Assembly: GCF_019397265.1 (NCBI RefSeq)
Contig: NZ_CP068985.1
Coordinates: 5,882,001-5,946,000 of the forward strand
DNA length: 64,000 nt
Source: Nonomuraea coxensis DSM 45129
GTDB lineage: Bacteria; Actinomycetota; Actinomycetes; Streptosporangiales; Streptosporangiaceae
Reading direction: 5' to 3'
Part shown: positions 55,626 to 63,784 of the stretch, piece after piece
Layout of the letters: every line of letters begins with the position of its first letter
How positions within the stretch are numbered: the first letter of the stretch is position 1
The notes under the pieces: generated by a model
What the model saw: only the letters and a program-made list of their open reading frames with translations
Database searches by the model: none
Told to the model about the DNA's origin: nothing
Made by a program: the position numbers and the translations under genes

Positions 55626-56279
55626 TCAGGGGGCGGTGAGTGAGGCGAGCTCGGCGGTCATGTTCGCGCGGGCCCGCTCCTCCCACAGCTCGCGGGCGCG
55701 GGCGGTCCTGTAGAGGCTGGGGGTGGCGAGCAGGCGGCGCAGGACGTCGGCGCGGCCCAGCCTGAACAGGTCGTCGGGGACGTGGGCGTACTCGCGGCGG
55801 ACGGCGGCCGCGTAGGCCGCGTACCCGCCGGGGGCGTCCCGCGGGCCGCCCAGGACGGCGAGGTCGGCGTCACACAGGACCGCGCCGTTCGCGTCGCCGC
55901 CGGCGAGGGTGTCGTGGGCGGCGGTCAGCCGGACCAGTCGCGCCACCTCGGCGACCACGGCCGGGGGGACGCCGCAGGCGGGGAGCCTGGCCTGGGCGAG
56001 CTGGGCGCTGCGTTCCTCGTCCCTGCCGGGGTGGCCGTCGTAGACGGCGTCGTGGAACCAGGCCGCCAGGCGGACCGCGTCCGGGTCGGCGGCGTCGGAG
56101 GCGAGGTCGTCCACGGCGGCGAGCACGGCGGCCAGGTGGGCGCGGTCGTGGTAGTGGCGGTGCGGCTCCGACCAGCGGGCGACGAGCTCGGCGCCGGTGG
56201 CGAGTGCGGCGGGCGACGCCCCGGCGAGCCGCACCCACGCCGCCGCCGGCCCGCCGCCGTCACTACGGTGCTCGATCAC
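55626..56279 (-). CDS. HD-domain metal-dependent hydrolase
   Basis: A 217-residue HD-domain phosphohydrolase-like protein. The metal ligands are in PHRHYHDRAHLAAVLAAV (His) and AAWFHDAVYDGHPGRDEERSA (HD doublet). The type is the predicted metal-dependent HD family often annotated without function. The GTG at 56279 is 6 nt after a TACGGT box (56286-56291) with no ribosome site, so a leaderless transcript is likely. Convergent with DUF4031. Confidence 0.86.
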   Translation of the reverse strand: MIEHRSDGGGPAAAWVRLAGASPAALATGAELVARWSEPHRHYHDRAHLAAVLAAVDDLASDAADPDAVRLAAWFHDAVYDGHPGRDEERSAQLAQARLPACGVPPAVVAEVARLVRLTAAHDTLAGGDANGAVLCDADLAVLGGPRDAPGGYAAYAAAVRREYAHVPDDLFRLGRADVLRRLLATPSLYRTARARELWEERARANMTAELASLTAP

Positions 56280-56285
56280 GCCCCC

Positions 56286-56291
56286 ACCGTA
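56286..56291 (-). promoter_or_regulatory. -10 box of leaderless HD-gene promoter
   Basis: TACGGT on the minus strand, 6 nt before the GTG start at 56279. Confidence 0.45.
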
Positions 56292-56480
56292 GACGGCCGA
56301 GGTCCCCCAGGAGGTACAGGGGTGGCCGCAGACGCCGAGGTCCCCTTGGAAAGTACGGGGCCGCAGACGCCGAGGTCCCTTGGGAGGTACAAGGGTGGCC
56401 GCAGACGGCCAAGGTCCCTCGGGAGGTAGAGGGGTGGCCGCAGACGGCCGGGGTCCCTCGGGAGGTGCGGGGGCCGGGGT
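56291..56480. repeat. five imperfect tandem copies of a 35-39 bp unit
   Basis: Copies begin at 56291, 56330, 56365, 56403 and 56442, each with AGACGGCCGAGGTCCC (or a near variant), then GGGAGGTACAGG and GGTGGCCGC. Lengths are 39, 35, 38, 39 and about 38 bp. The unit contains the small inverted repeat TCCC-TT-GGGA. Not coding; between two divergent genes. Confidence 0.85.
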
Positions 56481-56638
56481 CCCCTGGGAGGGGGCCGCGG
56501 ACGGGGCTGAGGGGAAGAGGGGCGCGGGGGTCGGGGTGGTGGGGTCTCGCTGGGTTGGGTCGGTTTTGGTAGCGTCGGGGGATCGACGGGAGCGGGGAGG
56601 AGCGGCGGCGGCTGCCGCGGTGGCGGGAGCTGCGGGAG

Positions 56639-57805
56639 GTGCTGCCCGGCCGTCCCCGGCTCTCCCGGGCCGACCGGGTGGCCGCGGCGGCGGACGTCGG
56701 CGACCTGCGGGAGCTGGCCAGGAGACGCGCCCCGCGCATGGTCTTCGACTACGTGGACGGCGCCGCCGAGGGCGAGTGGTCGCTGGCCAGGTCGGTGGAG
56801 GCGTTCCACCGGGTGGAGTTCCGGCCGAGGGTGCTGCGCGACGTGGCCGAGGCGCCGACGGCGGTGGAGATCCTGGGCCGCAGGATCGCGATGCCGGTGG
56901 TGCTCGGCCCGACCGGGTTCACCCGGATGATGCACCGGGCGGGCGAGCGCGCGGTGGCGAGGGCGGCGGAGCGGGCGGGCGTCCCGTACACGCTGTCCAC
57001 GATGGGCACCACCCCGGCGCCGGCGGTGACGGCCGCGGCCCCCGGCGGGTGGAACTGGTTCCAGCTCTACGTGGTCCGCGACCGCGCCCGCACCCTGGAC
57101 ATGCTGGCCGTGGCCCGCGAGGCGGGCATGGACGTGCTGGTCGTCACCGTGGACGTGCCGGTCGCCGGGGCGCGGCTGCGCGACGTCAGGCACGGCCTGA
57201 CGGTGCCGCCGTCCCTGCGCTGGCGCAGCGCGCTGCAGGCGCTGGGCCGCCCCGCGTGGTGGTTCGACTTCCTGACCAGCGAGCCGCTGCGGTTCGCGAC
57301 GGTGGACGGCGCGCCCGGCGACATGGCGGGCATCACGAACCTGATGTTCGACCCGTCGGTGACGGTCGCGGACCTGGAGTGGATCCGGTCCGCGTGGCAG
57401 GGCCCGCTGCTGGTCAAGGGCGTGCAGCGGGTGGACGACGCGAAGGACCTGGCGGCCGTGGGCGTGGACGGGCTGGTGGTGTCCAACCACGGCGGCCGGC
57501 AGCTCGACCGCTCCCCCACCCCGCTGGAGCTGCTGCCGGAGGTGGTGGACGCCGTCGGTGACCGTACCGAGGTGTTCCTGGACGGCGGGGTGCGCGGCGG
57601 CGCGGACGTGGCGGCGGCGGTGGCCCTCGGCGCGCGGGCCTGCTTCGTCGGCCGGGCCTACCTCTATGGCCTCATGGCGGGCGGCGAGCGCGGCGTGACC
57701 CGGGTGCTCGACCTGCTGCGCGCCGAGCTCGTACGGACCCTGCAGCTGCTGGGCGCGGGCGGCGTCGAGGGCCTGGACCGCGATCTGGTGCGCCTGCGGC
57801 CCTGA
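56639..57805 (+). CDS. FMN-dependent alpha-hydroxy-acid oxidase/dehydrogenase
   Basis: Oxidises an L-2-hydroxy acid (lactate or similar) with FMN in a TIM barrel. 388 residues from the GTG at 56639. Signatures: RAPRMVFDYVDGAAEGEWS, VVLGPTGFTRMMHRAGERAVARAA, FQLYVVRDR, the active-site VVSNHGGRQLDRSPTP (catalytic His) and FLDGGVRGGADVAAAVALGA. Homologues have about 15 more N-terminal residues; here the in-frame codons from 56582 encode that extension (RRRLPRWRELREVL) but hold no ATG, GTG or TTG, only ATC (56582) or CTG. A TAGCGT box 6 nt before 56582 hints at a leaderless start there. Confidence 0.9.
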   Translation: MLPGRPRLSRADRVAAAADVGDLRELARRRAPRMVFDYVDGAAEGEWSLARSVEAFHRVEFRPRVLRDVAEAPTAVEILGRRIAMPVVLGPTGFTRMMHRAGERAVARAAERAGVPYTLSTMGTTPAPAVTAAAPGGWNWFQLYVVRDRARTLDMLAVAREAGMDVLVVTVDVPVAGARLRDVRHGLTVPPSLRWRSALQALGRPAWWFDFLTSEPLRFATVDGAPGDMAGITNLMFDPSVTVADLEWIRSAWQGPLLVKGVQRVDDAKDLAAVGVDGLVVSNHGGRQLDRSPTPLELLPEVVDAVGDRTEVFLDGGVRGGADVAAAVALGARACFVGRAYLYGLMAGGERGVTRVLDLLRAELVRTLQLLGAGGVEGLDRDLVRLRP

Positions 57806-57903
57806 CCGCCGCATCCGCCGGGAAAACGAGCGTATCTGGGCGGCGGTGTCGCCGCTCTGCTCCTTCACACGGGGACCTGGTCCTCACCCGGAGAGGAGAG
57901 CAG

Positions 57904-58323
57904 ATGGCAACCGGAGAGTTCCAAGTGATGAAAGTGCCGGCCGAGCAGCTGGCCGGCGCCCTTCACGGCCAGGTTGTCGATCCGGGCGCGCAGCCCACGA
58001 CCGTGGTCAGGCGCGGCGAGGGATGGACCGTGGACGTGAGCTGGGAGGTGACCGGCGAGCTCATCGACTGGTTGCAGGGCCGATGGCAGCTGGAGATCAT
58101 CGCCGACTTATTGGGCGGTGGCGAGAGCCGGCATCCCTCGCCTCCCGTGGAGTTGACGTTCACCCCGGGGTCGGGCCGATATACGGCGTCGATCCCGATG
58201 CGCGGCCAGCTCGCCCCCGGCACCTATGACCTCGTGGTCAACCTCACCACCACGACCGCCGCCGGCACCGCGGGGGCGCTCGGCGGCTTCGTGGTGCTCA
58301 GCAAGATCCTGGTGAAGGAGTGA
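57904..58323 (+). CDS. hypothetical protein
   Basis: A 139-residue protein that I do not recognise. It has no signal peptide. Most of it looks like beta strands (GWTVDVSWEVTGELIDW, WQLEIIADLLGG, PVELTFTPGSGRYTASIPM, GTYDLVVNLTTTTAAG) ending in a small hydrophobic Gly-rich segment and ILVKE; this pattern suggests an Ig-like or carbohydrate-binding beta-sandwich. AGGAGAG lies 4 nt before the ATG. It ends 8 bp before the convergent cyclase-STAND gene. Confidence 0.75.
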   Translation: MATGEFQVMKVPAEQLAGALHGQVVDPGAQPTTVVRRGEGWTVDVSWEVTGELIDWLQGRWQLEIIADLLGGGESRHPSPPVELTFTPGSGRYTASIPMRGQLAPGTYDLVVNLTTTTAAGTAGALGGFVVLSKILVKE

Positions 58324-58331
58324 CGGCGGAG

Positions 58332-61300
58332 TCAGCGAAGCCGGCGGTCGAGGAGCACCGCGCCCCGGCCGGCCAGCAGCGAGGAGCACCATCGGCGCAG
58401 GTCCGCCGGTTTGGGCCCGTTCACCTCGCCGCCGTCCAGCAGGTCGGCCCAGTCCAGCAGCGACTCGGCCAGCATGAGGGGCACCTCGCGCCGCTCGTGC
58501 ACCTCGGCGGCGGCCTCGAAGTGCTCGGCCGCGCGCCGCGGCTCGCCCATGGTGACGCACAGGTGGGCCAGGTAGTGGTGGCCGCAGTGGTGGGCCACCG
58601 TCGAGTGCCCGAACGTGTCGCCCTCGCCGGCCAGCGCGTCGTGGAGCCGCGCGGCCAGCTCGGGACGGCCGAGCCGGCCTGCGGCCACGGTCAGGTTGTC
58701 GAGGGCGGGGCGGTGCGCCATGTTGCGCGGCGGGATCGCGCCCGTGTCGGCGAGGATGCGCTCCAGCAGCGGGCCGGCCTCCTCGTCGTCGAGTTCGCTC
58801 AGATAGCGCAGCACCGCGTGGACGGGGTCCGCGCGGGGCGCCTGCGCGGCGCGGCGCAGCCGGTCGCGCAGCTCCCACAGCCGGCCCTGGAGCCGCCGGA
58901 TCTCGGCGATCTGCTCGGAGTAGATGGCGACGGCCTCCAGGCGGCGGCCGATCCGCGAGCCGAGCCGCAGCGCCGCCTCGGCCTCGGCCTCGGCCTGCGC
59001 CAGGTCGCCCTGCATGAGGGTGAGGCCGGCCCTGGAGTAGCCGACCAGCCAGTGCAGGTGCGGCTGCGCCAGCCGGTGCGCCAGCTCGTCGGCCCGGTCG
59101 AGCAGGTCGGCGGCGCGGGCGGCGTCGCCGCTGTCGAGGACCGGCGGGGTGCGCTGGACGTAGGCGTGGAACAGCGCGAGGTCGTCGCCGGTGCGGCGGG
59201 CCGCCTCCAGCATCTCGTCGCCGTCGCGGTGGCGCTGGTGCAGTGGGTCGGCCGGGATGATGGTGAGGCTGCGCAGGCCCAGCACCAGCGCGAGGGTGCG
59301 CGGGTCGCCGGACTTGCGGGCCAGTGCCACCGCCTCGTCGCTGAGCGCGAAGCGCCGCTCCCCGTCGGGGGCCCAGATCAGCTCGGCGGCCAGGTTGGCG
59401 GCCAGCAGCGCGCGGGTGCTGACGTCGGTGGAGTCGACCTGCCTGCGCGCCTCCTCCAGCAGCGCGATGCGCTGCCGGTCGAGGGCTGCGTTGATGCCGG
59501 AGAAGGCGACGCCGCCGAGCGCCGCGGTGACGACGAGGTCGCCGCGGCCGCACTCCAGCGCGAGGTCGGCGGCCTCGCCGAGGGTGGCCCTCGCCTCCGG
59601 GTGCCCGGCCAGCCACATCGCCCGCCCGCAGCCGACCAGCAGCTCGGCCCGGCGTTCCGGGGTGGTGCCCGGGGCGCCGTCGAGCAGGTCGAGCACCCGG
59701 CGGTACCAGGTGACGGCCTCGCGGTGGGCGAGACCCTTCAGCGCGTGCCCGGCGGCGAGGACGCCGGCCTCGGCCGCCGCGCTCACCCGGGCCGGGTCGC
59801 GGCCGTGCTCGGCGGCGGCCATCAGGTGCCGCGCCACGACGTACGGCCGCGTCTCCATGGCCCGCGGGTCGGCCTGGCACAGCGCGTCGGCGACCTTGCC
59901 GTGCAGCAGCCCGGCGCGCAGCGGCGAGAGCGTGGCGTAGAGGGCGTTCCTGGTCAGCTCGTGCGGGAAGCTGCACGCGCCGCGGGCGGACATGGCGACC
60001 AGGCCCGCGCCCAGCGCCTCCTCGACCGCCGCGACGAAGCGGGCCTCGTCCAGGCCGAGGGCGGCGCGCAGCTCGGCCGACTCCATGTGCTCGCCCACGG
60101 CCAGCATGCTGACCAGGTCGCGGGCGTCGGGGTGGAGCTGCGCCAGGCGGGCCCGCACCATGCGGGTGACGGAGTCGGGCACGCCGAGCGCGTCGAGCTC
60201 CTTGCCGGCGGTCAGCTCGCGGGCCATCTCGCTGACGAGGAAGGCGTTGCCGCCCGTGACGCGGTGCAGCAGCTCGGCGTCGGCGCCTGGCCGTACCTCG
60301 GCCAGGACGTCGGCGACCTCCTCCAGGCCGAACGAGGCGACCTGGAGCACGCGGCCGTCGGCGGTCAGCTTGAGCAGCTCGGGCATGGCCGTCTCGACCG
60401 GCGTGGGCCGGGCCGTGGCCAGGATGAGCAGCGGCAGCGCGTCGGCGTCGTACATGAGGGCGTTGAGCATCTGGAGCGACTCCAGCGTCGCCCACTGCAG
60501 GTCGTCGATGACGAGCAGCACCGGGCGCACGGTGGTGAGCCGCTCGATCAGGGTGCGGGCGGCGGCCATGAGGTGGTAGCGCTCGGAGACGGGCTCGGTG
60601 GCGGGCGGCACCTCCAGCGACAGCGGCGGCGCGGCGAGCGACGGCGCCAGCCGGACGAGCTGGCCGCACTGCTGGTCGATCCCGGCCCGCAGCAGCAGCG
60701 CGGGCGAGGTGCGGGCCAGCCGCTCGACGGCTCCGGCGATCGGCTCGTACGCCTGCCGCGCCGGATCGGTGCACCGCCCGGCCAGCACGGTGAACTGCCG
60801 TTTGAGCGCCTGCCTGGCCGCCATGGACGCGAGCCGGGTCTTGCCCACCCCCGGCTCGCCCTGGAGGATCACGAGCCCGCTGCCGAACTCGGCCGCCGCG
60901 AGGCCGGCCTCCAGCGCCCGCAGTTCCTCGCCCCGGCCGACGAACGTCAGCTCGCGCTCGCCGGCCAGCCAGGCGGGCAGCGCGCCGCTCTGGTGGTGGT
61001 CGGCGTTCTGCCAGTGCAGCTCGTAGGTGTGCATCGGCTCGCGCAGGCCCTTGCCGGGCAGCCGGCCGAGGTCCTTGAACTCGTGCCTGCTGCGGCCCTG
61101 GGCCAGGCGCCGCACCAGGTCGGTGCAGAGTACCTGGCCGCCCTCGGCAATCGCGACCAGGCGGGCCGCCTCCACCGTGGGCAGCCCGGACACGTCGTCG
61201 TGGCCCCAGCAGACGTCGCCGGCGGCGAGCGCCGCCTTGATGGAGATCTTCTCCAGCGCGCGCTCGTTCTCGTCGGCCACCGCCTGCTCCACCGCGATGA

Positions 61301-61535
61301 TCGCGTCGAGGCCGGCGGTCGCCGACTCGAAGACGGCCATGAGGCCGTCGCCGAGGCTCTTGGTGAAGGTGGCGCCGTTGGCCTGCACCACCGAGCGGAG
61401 GAGCTGGTAGAGGCGGCGGAAGACGTCGTTCGCGCGTTCCTCGCCCAGCCTGATGCGCAGCGCGGTGGAGCTCACCACGTCGGTGAACAGGATCGTCGCC
61501 GTGGTGAGGGTGCCTGGCTCGTGCGGGACGCTCAC
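58332..61535 (-). CDS. class III nucleotidyl cyclase domain fused to STAND ATPase with TPR-like repeats
   Basis: A 1067-residue signalling protein. Residues 10-175 are a class III cyclase domain: metal Asp in ILFTDVVSST (Asp19) and SLGDGLM (Asp63), with the substrate Lys59 (TKSLGDG) and Arg125 kept; the transition-state Asn is Glu122 (TVEAARL), as in a known actinobacterial subgroup, so activity is uncertain. Residues 195-480 are a STAND NTPase with Walker A GEPGVGKT (226-233) and Walker B LLVIDDLQWA (about 341-349). Residues 520-1060 are helical TPR-like repeats. No LuxR HTH is seen at the end. GTG start, AAGGGG 10 nt upstream; it overlaps the DUF2236 gene by 4 bp. Third gene of a crp-led operon. 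Confidence 0.9.
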   Translation of the reverse strand: MSVPHEPGTLTTATILFTDVVSSTALRIRLGEERANDVFRRLYQLLRSVVQANGATFTKSLGDGLMAVFESATAGLDAIIAVEQAVADENERALEKISIKAALAAGDVCWGHDDVSGLPTVEAARLVAIAEGGQVLCTDLVRRLAQGRSRHEFKDLGRLPGKGLREPMHTYELHWQNADHHQSGALPAWLAGERELTFVGRGEELRALEAGLAAAEFGSGLVILQGEPGVGKTRLASMAARQALKRQFTVLAGRCTDPARQAYEPIAGAVERLARTSPALLLRAGIDQQCGQLVRLAPSLAAPPLSLEVPPATEPVSERYHLMAAARTLIERLTTVRPVLLVIDDLQWATLESLQMLNALMYDADALPLLILATARPTPVETAMPELLKLTADGRVLQVASFGLEEVADVLAEVRPGADAELLHRVTGGNAFLVSEMARELTAGKELDALGVPDSVTRMVRARLAQLHPDARDLVSMLAVGEHMESAELRAALGLDEARFVAAVEEALGAGLVAMSARGACSFPHELTRNALYATLSPLRAGLLHGKVADALCQADPRAMETRPYVVARHLMAAAEHGRDPARVSAAAEAGVLAAGHALKGLAHREAVTWYRRVLDLLDGAPGTTPERRAELLVGCGRAMWLAGHPEARATLGEAADLALECGRGDLVVTAALGGVAFSGINAALDRQRIALLEEARRQVDSTDVSTRALLAANLAAELIWAPDGERRFALSDEAVALARKSGDPRTLALVLGLRSLTIIPADPLHQRHRDGDEMLEAARRTGDDLALFHAYVQRTPPVLDSGDAARAADLLDRADELAHRLAQPHLHWLVGYSRAGLTLMQGDLAQAEAEAEAALRLGSRIGRRLEAVAIYSEQIAEIRRLQGRLWELRDRLRRAAQAPRADPVHAVLRYLSELDDEEAGPLLERILADTGAIPPRNMAHRPALDNLTVAAGRLGRPELAARLHDALAGEGDTFGHSTVAHHCGHHYLAHLCVTMGEPRRAAEHFEAAAEVHERREVPLMLAESLLDWADLLDGGEVNGPKPADLRRWCSSLLAGRGAVLLDRRLR

Positions 61536-62863
61536 GCGCGCAGCCCCTTCCGCCCCTCCGCGGGCGCTCGTTCGGTCGTGCGCACACTCCTGCGGACGGT
61601 CTTGCGGACATTCTTGCGGACGTTACGCCGGATCTCACGTGATTTGACCGCCGTCTTCGACTGCTTGATCCGCCAGGCGCCGGCCAGCTCGGGCGGGATG
61701 CGGAAGGCGGCCTGCCCGTCGGAGTGGCGGTCGACCAGGGCGACCACGAGGTGCCGGCCCACCCTGCGCACCAGGCCGCGCACCACGCCGTCGACCGCGC
61801 GGCCCAGCCACGGCCGCCGGTGCGCCGCCTTGGCCAGGGCGAACAGCGCGGTGAACCACCAGGCGGGCGGCGGCACCTCCAGCAGCTCGGGCACCCGGTC
61901 GGCGCCGTGACGGGCGTCGCGGAAGACCCAGTGCACCAGGCTGCGCGGCAGCTTGCGCCAGCCGAGGTGCATGAACTCCTCCATCTCGGCCAGCAGCATG
62001 GACATGAGCAGCCGGCCCTCGGGGCTGGACTCGTACAGGCGGCCCATGCGCTCGCTCACCGGGGCGACGTCGTCGAGGGTGAGCGGCCGCTCGCGGCACG
62101 CCTCCACGCCCATGAGGTGGCCGAAGACGCTCCACGTGTAGAGGTGGGCGGCGCGCTGTTCGTCGGTCAGCGTGACGCCCATCGTCTCCATCGCCTCCCA
62201 GGTGACCACCGTGAAGTCGAACAGGGTGGCCAGCAGCAGCTCCTGGTTGACCGGCGGCCCGAACCGCTCGACGTCCCAGTGGTCGCCGTAGCGCTCGTCG
62301 ACCAGGGCGCGCACGAACGCGTGCAGGATGCGCAGCCCGAGCGCCGTGGTGTTGCCGGGGCCGCCGGGCAGCAGGCTGTCGGTGGCCTTGAGCCCCATGA
62401 CGTCCACCAGCATCTGCCCGGTCTCGGCGACGCGGCGGGTGAGGCCGTGCGTGGCGAGCTGCGAGACCCCGGCCAGCACGCGGGCGCTGGAGACCTCGAC
62501 GTACGCCATCGGCAGGCACTTGCAGAACAGCGCGGCCGACTGGTAGAGGCCGTAGTCGGCGAACACCGCCTGGCCCTTGGCCAGCAGGTCGGCGTCGCAG
62601 CCCCATTCGGGCAGGTTGGCGGCGAAGTCGAGCGCGTCGAAGATCTCGGAGGCGGGCGGCCGTCCCGAGGGCTGCCTGGCCTCCTTCTTGGCCTCCCCCA
62701 GCTCCTTGACCACGGCCTTCACCAGCTCCAGCGGGCCGAGGCCGTCGTCGCGCTCCTTGAGGTGGCGGGCGACGATCTCGTCGATCTCGGGGTCGGCCAT
62801 CTGCCTCAGCTGCCGGAACCTCTCCTCCGGCCAGCGCTCGTGGGCATCCTCGCGTCGGTTCAT
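61532..62863 (-). CDS. DUF2236 (MpaB/latex-clearing-protein-like) oxygenase family protein
   Basis: A 443-residue protein of the DUF2236 family, which includes heme b oxygenases such as the latex-clearing protein Lcp and fungal MpaB. The core (about residues 110-320) shows ALGLRILHAFVRALV, FGPPVNQELLLATLFDFTVVTWEAMETMGVTLTDEQRAAHLYTWSVFGHLMGVEA, with His/Arg residues in the positions expected for heme ligation. The C-terminus is strongly basic (four VRxx repeats from a 12-bp DNA repeat). Start ATG 62863 follows crp by 22 nt; its stop overlaps the cyclase gene. A fatty-acid, polyketide or lipid substrate is possible but unproven. Confidence 0.85.
   Translation of the reverse strand: MNRREDAHERWPEERFRQLRQMADPEIDEIVARHLKERDDGLGPLELVKAVVKELGEAKKEARQPSGRPPASEIFDALDFAANLPEWGCDADLLAKGQAVFADYGLYQSAALFCKCLPMAYVEVSSARVLAGVSQLATHGLTRRVAETGQMLVDVMGLKATDSLLPGGPGNTTALGLRILHAFVRALVDERYGDHWDVERFGPPVNQELLLATLFDFTVVTWEAMETMGVTLTDEQRAAHLYTWSVFGHLMGVEACRERPLTLDDVAPVSERMGRLYESSPEGRLLMSMLLAEMEEFMHLGWRKLPRSLVHWVFRDARHGADRVPELLEVPPPAWWFTALFALAKAAHRRPWLGRAVDGVVRGLVRRVGRHLVVALVDRHSDGQAAFRIPPELAGAWRIKQSKTAVKSREIRRNVRKNVRKTVRRSVRTTERAPAEGRKGLRA
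61574..61621. repeat. four tandem 12-bp units inside the DUF2236 gene
   Basis: Units at 61574, 61586, 61598 and 61610 (minus-strand pattern GTCCGCAAG plus three bases) encode VRKN, VRKT, VRRS and VRTT in the basic C-terminal tail. The tail could bind nucleic acid or membrane phosphates, or could be neutral slippage. Confidence 0.85.
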
Positions 62864-62885
62864 TGTCCCCGTACTCCCGATTCGG

Positions 62886-63596
62886 TCAGAGGCCGCCCCG
62901 CTTGCGCAGTGCGGCGACGTCCAGCAGCGTGATCGTGCGGCCATCGATGGCGATGAGCCCCCGTGACACGAGCGACTGCAGCGCCCGGTTGACCGCCGGC
63001 CGGGTCGCGCCGATGAGCGCGGCCAGATCCGACTGGGTCAGGCCGGGCAGGTCCACCACGGCGTCCGCCCTGCCGTGCTTGCCGGCGAGCTCCAGCAGGA
63101 GCTTGGCCAGCCGGCCGCCGAGATCGAGGAAGGCCAGGTCGGCCGCCTGCCCGGTGAGCCGGCGCACGAGGTGGCCGAGCATGCGCAGGAACTCGTCGGC
63201 CAGCGCGGGATGCTCGCGCATCAGCTCCAGCAGCCGCGCCCTGGGCAGCGCGAACACCCACGAGGGGCGCACGGTGACGATCGACGCCGAGCGCGGCGAG
63301 CCGTCGAGCAGCGCCATCTCGCCGAAGGTGTCGCCCCTGCTCAGCATGTTGAGCACGATCTCGTCGCCGTGCTCGGTGGTGAAGACGACCTTCACCAGGC
63401 CGTCCAGCATCGCGTAGAGGGACTCCCCGGGATCCCCCTGGTGGAAGATGATCTGCCCCGACCGGTATCTGCGGGCGAGCCCCGCCCGCAGCGCGCTCTC
63501 GACGCCGTCCTTCCCGAGTACGCGGAACAACGGGATCTCCGCCAGCACGGCGGCGAGCTGCTGACCGTCCTGCGGGGGCCCGCTGAACCCGTTCAT
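62886..63596 (-). CDS. Crp/Fnr family transcriptional regulator
   Basis: A 236-residue regulator with a cyclic-nucleotide-binding beta-barrel (about residues 22-135) and a winged HTH (about 165-230). The phosphate-binding cassette is complete: FGEMALLDGSPRSAS (Glu93, Arg102), so it should bind cAMP or cGMP. The recognition helix region is LTQSDLAALIGATRPAVNRALQSLVSRGLI. Its ATG lies 6 nt after a TAGAGT box without a ribosome site (leaderless). It is followed by the DUF2236 and cyclase-STAND genes on the same strand, and is divergent from a sigma factor; the gap contains a palindromic site. Confidence 0.94.
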   Translation of the reverse strand: MNGFSGPPQDGQQLAAVLAEIPLFRVLGKDGVESALRAGLARRYRSGQIIFHQGDPGESLYAMLDGLVKVVFTTEHGDEIVLNMLSRGDTFGEMALLDGSPRSASIVTVRPSWVFALPRARLLELMREHPALADEFLRMLGHLVRRLTGQAADLAFLDLGGRLAKLLLELAGKHGRADAVVDLPGLTQSDLAALIGATRPAVNRALQSLVSRGLIAIDGRTITLLDVAALRKRGGL

Positions 63597-63602
63597 GAAA
63601 GA

Positions 63603-63608
63603 ACTCTA
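63603..63608 (-). promoter_or_regulatory. -10 box of leaderless crp promoter
   Basis: TAGAGT on the minus strand, 6 nt before the ATG at 63596. Confidence 0.5.
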
Positions 63609-63685
63609 GGCCGCAATCGGCGGCCCGGCAGTAACCGGTAAGCGATCTCTTCCACGTCCCGAATGTGACGAGGAACACACGCGAG

Positions 63686-63703
63686 CTGTCACGGGCGCGA
63701 CAG
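63686..63703. promoter_or_regulatory. inverted repeat, possible Crp-type site
   Basis: CTGTC-N8-GACAG between the divergent crp and sigma factor genes, 82 nt before the sigma start. Length and layout resemble Crp family sites, but the sequence is not the classic TGTGA-N6-TCACA. Confidence 0.4.
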
Positions 63704-63784
63704 ACGTCGCGGATCTTCAGGCGGACCGTGGGAGGGCCGGCCGGAAGTGGCCCCCCGAGTACCCGCGCCGGCGAGGAGTGGAAC

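Larger units (their letters stand above)
56280..56638. other. intergenic region with tandem repeats before the FMN oxidase gene
   Basis: A 359-bp divergent region. It contains the HD-gene promoter, the imperfect tandem repeats at 56291-56480, a G-rich stretch, and at 56570-56575 a TAGCGT box. The last 57 bp (from 56582) read in frame with the oxidase and encode a conserved-looking extension. Confidence 0.6.

Noticed and set aside
56291-56480. CRISPR array
   Set aside because: Repeats of 35-39 bp follow each other directly and diverge; there are no unique spacers.
58320-61910. 1196-codon open frame on the plus strand opposite the cyclase-STAND gene
   Set aside because: It is a shadow of high-GC third positions: the translation is Ala/Gly/Val/Leu/His-rich without domains, while the opposite strand encodes clear cyclase and STAND motifs.
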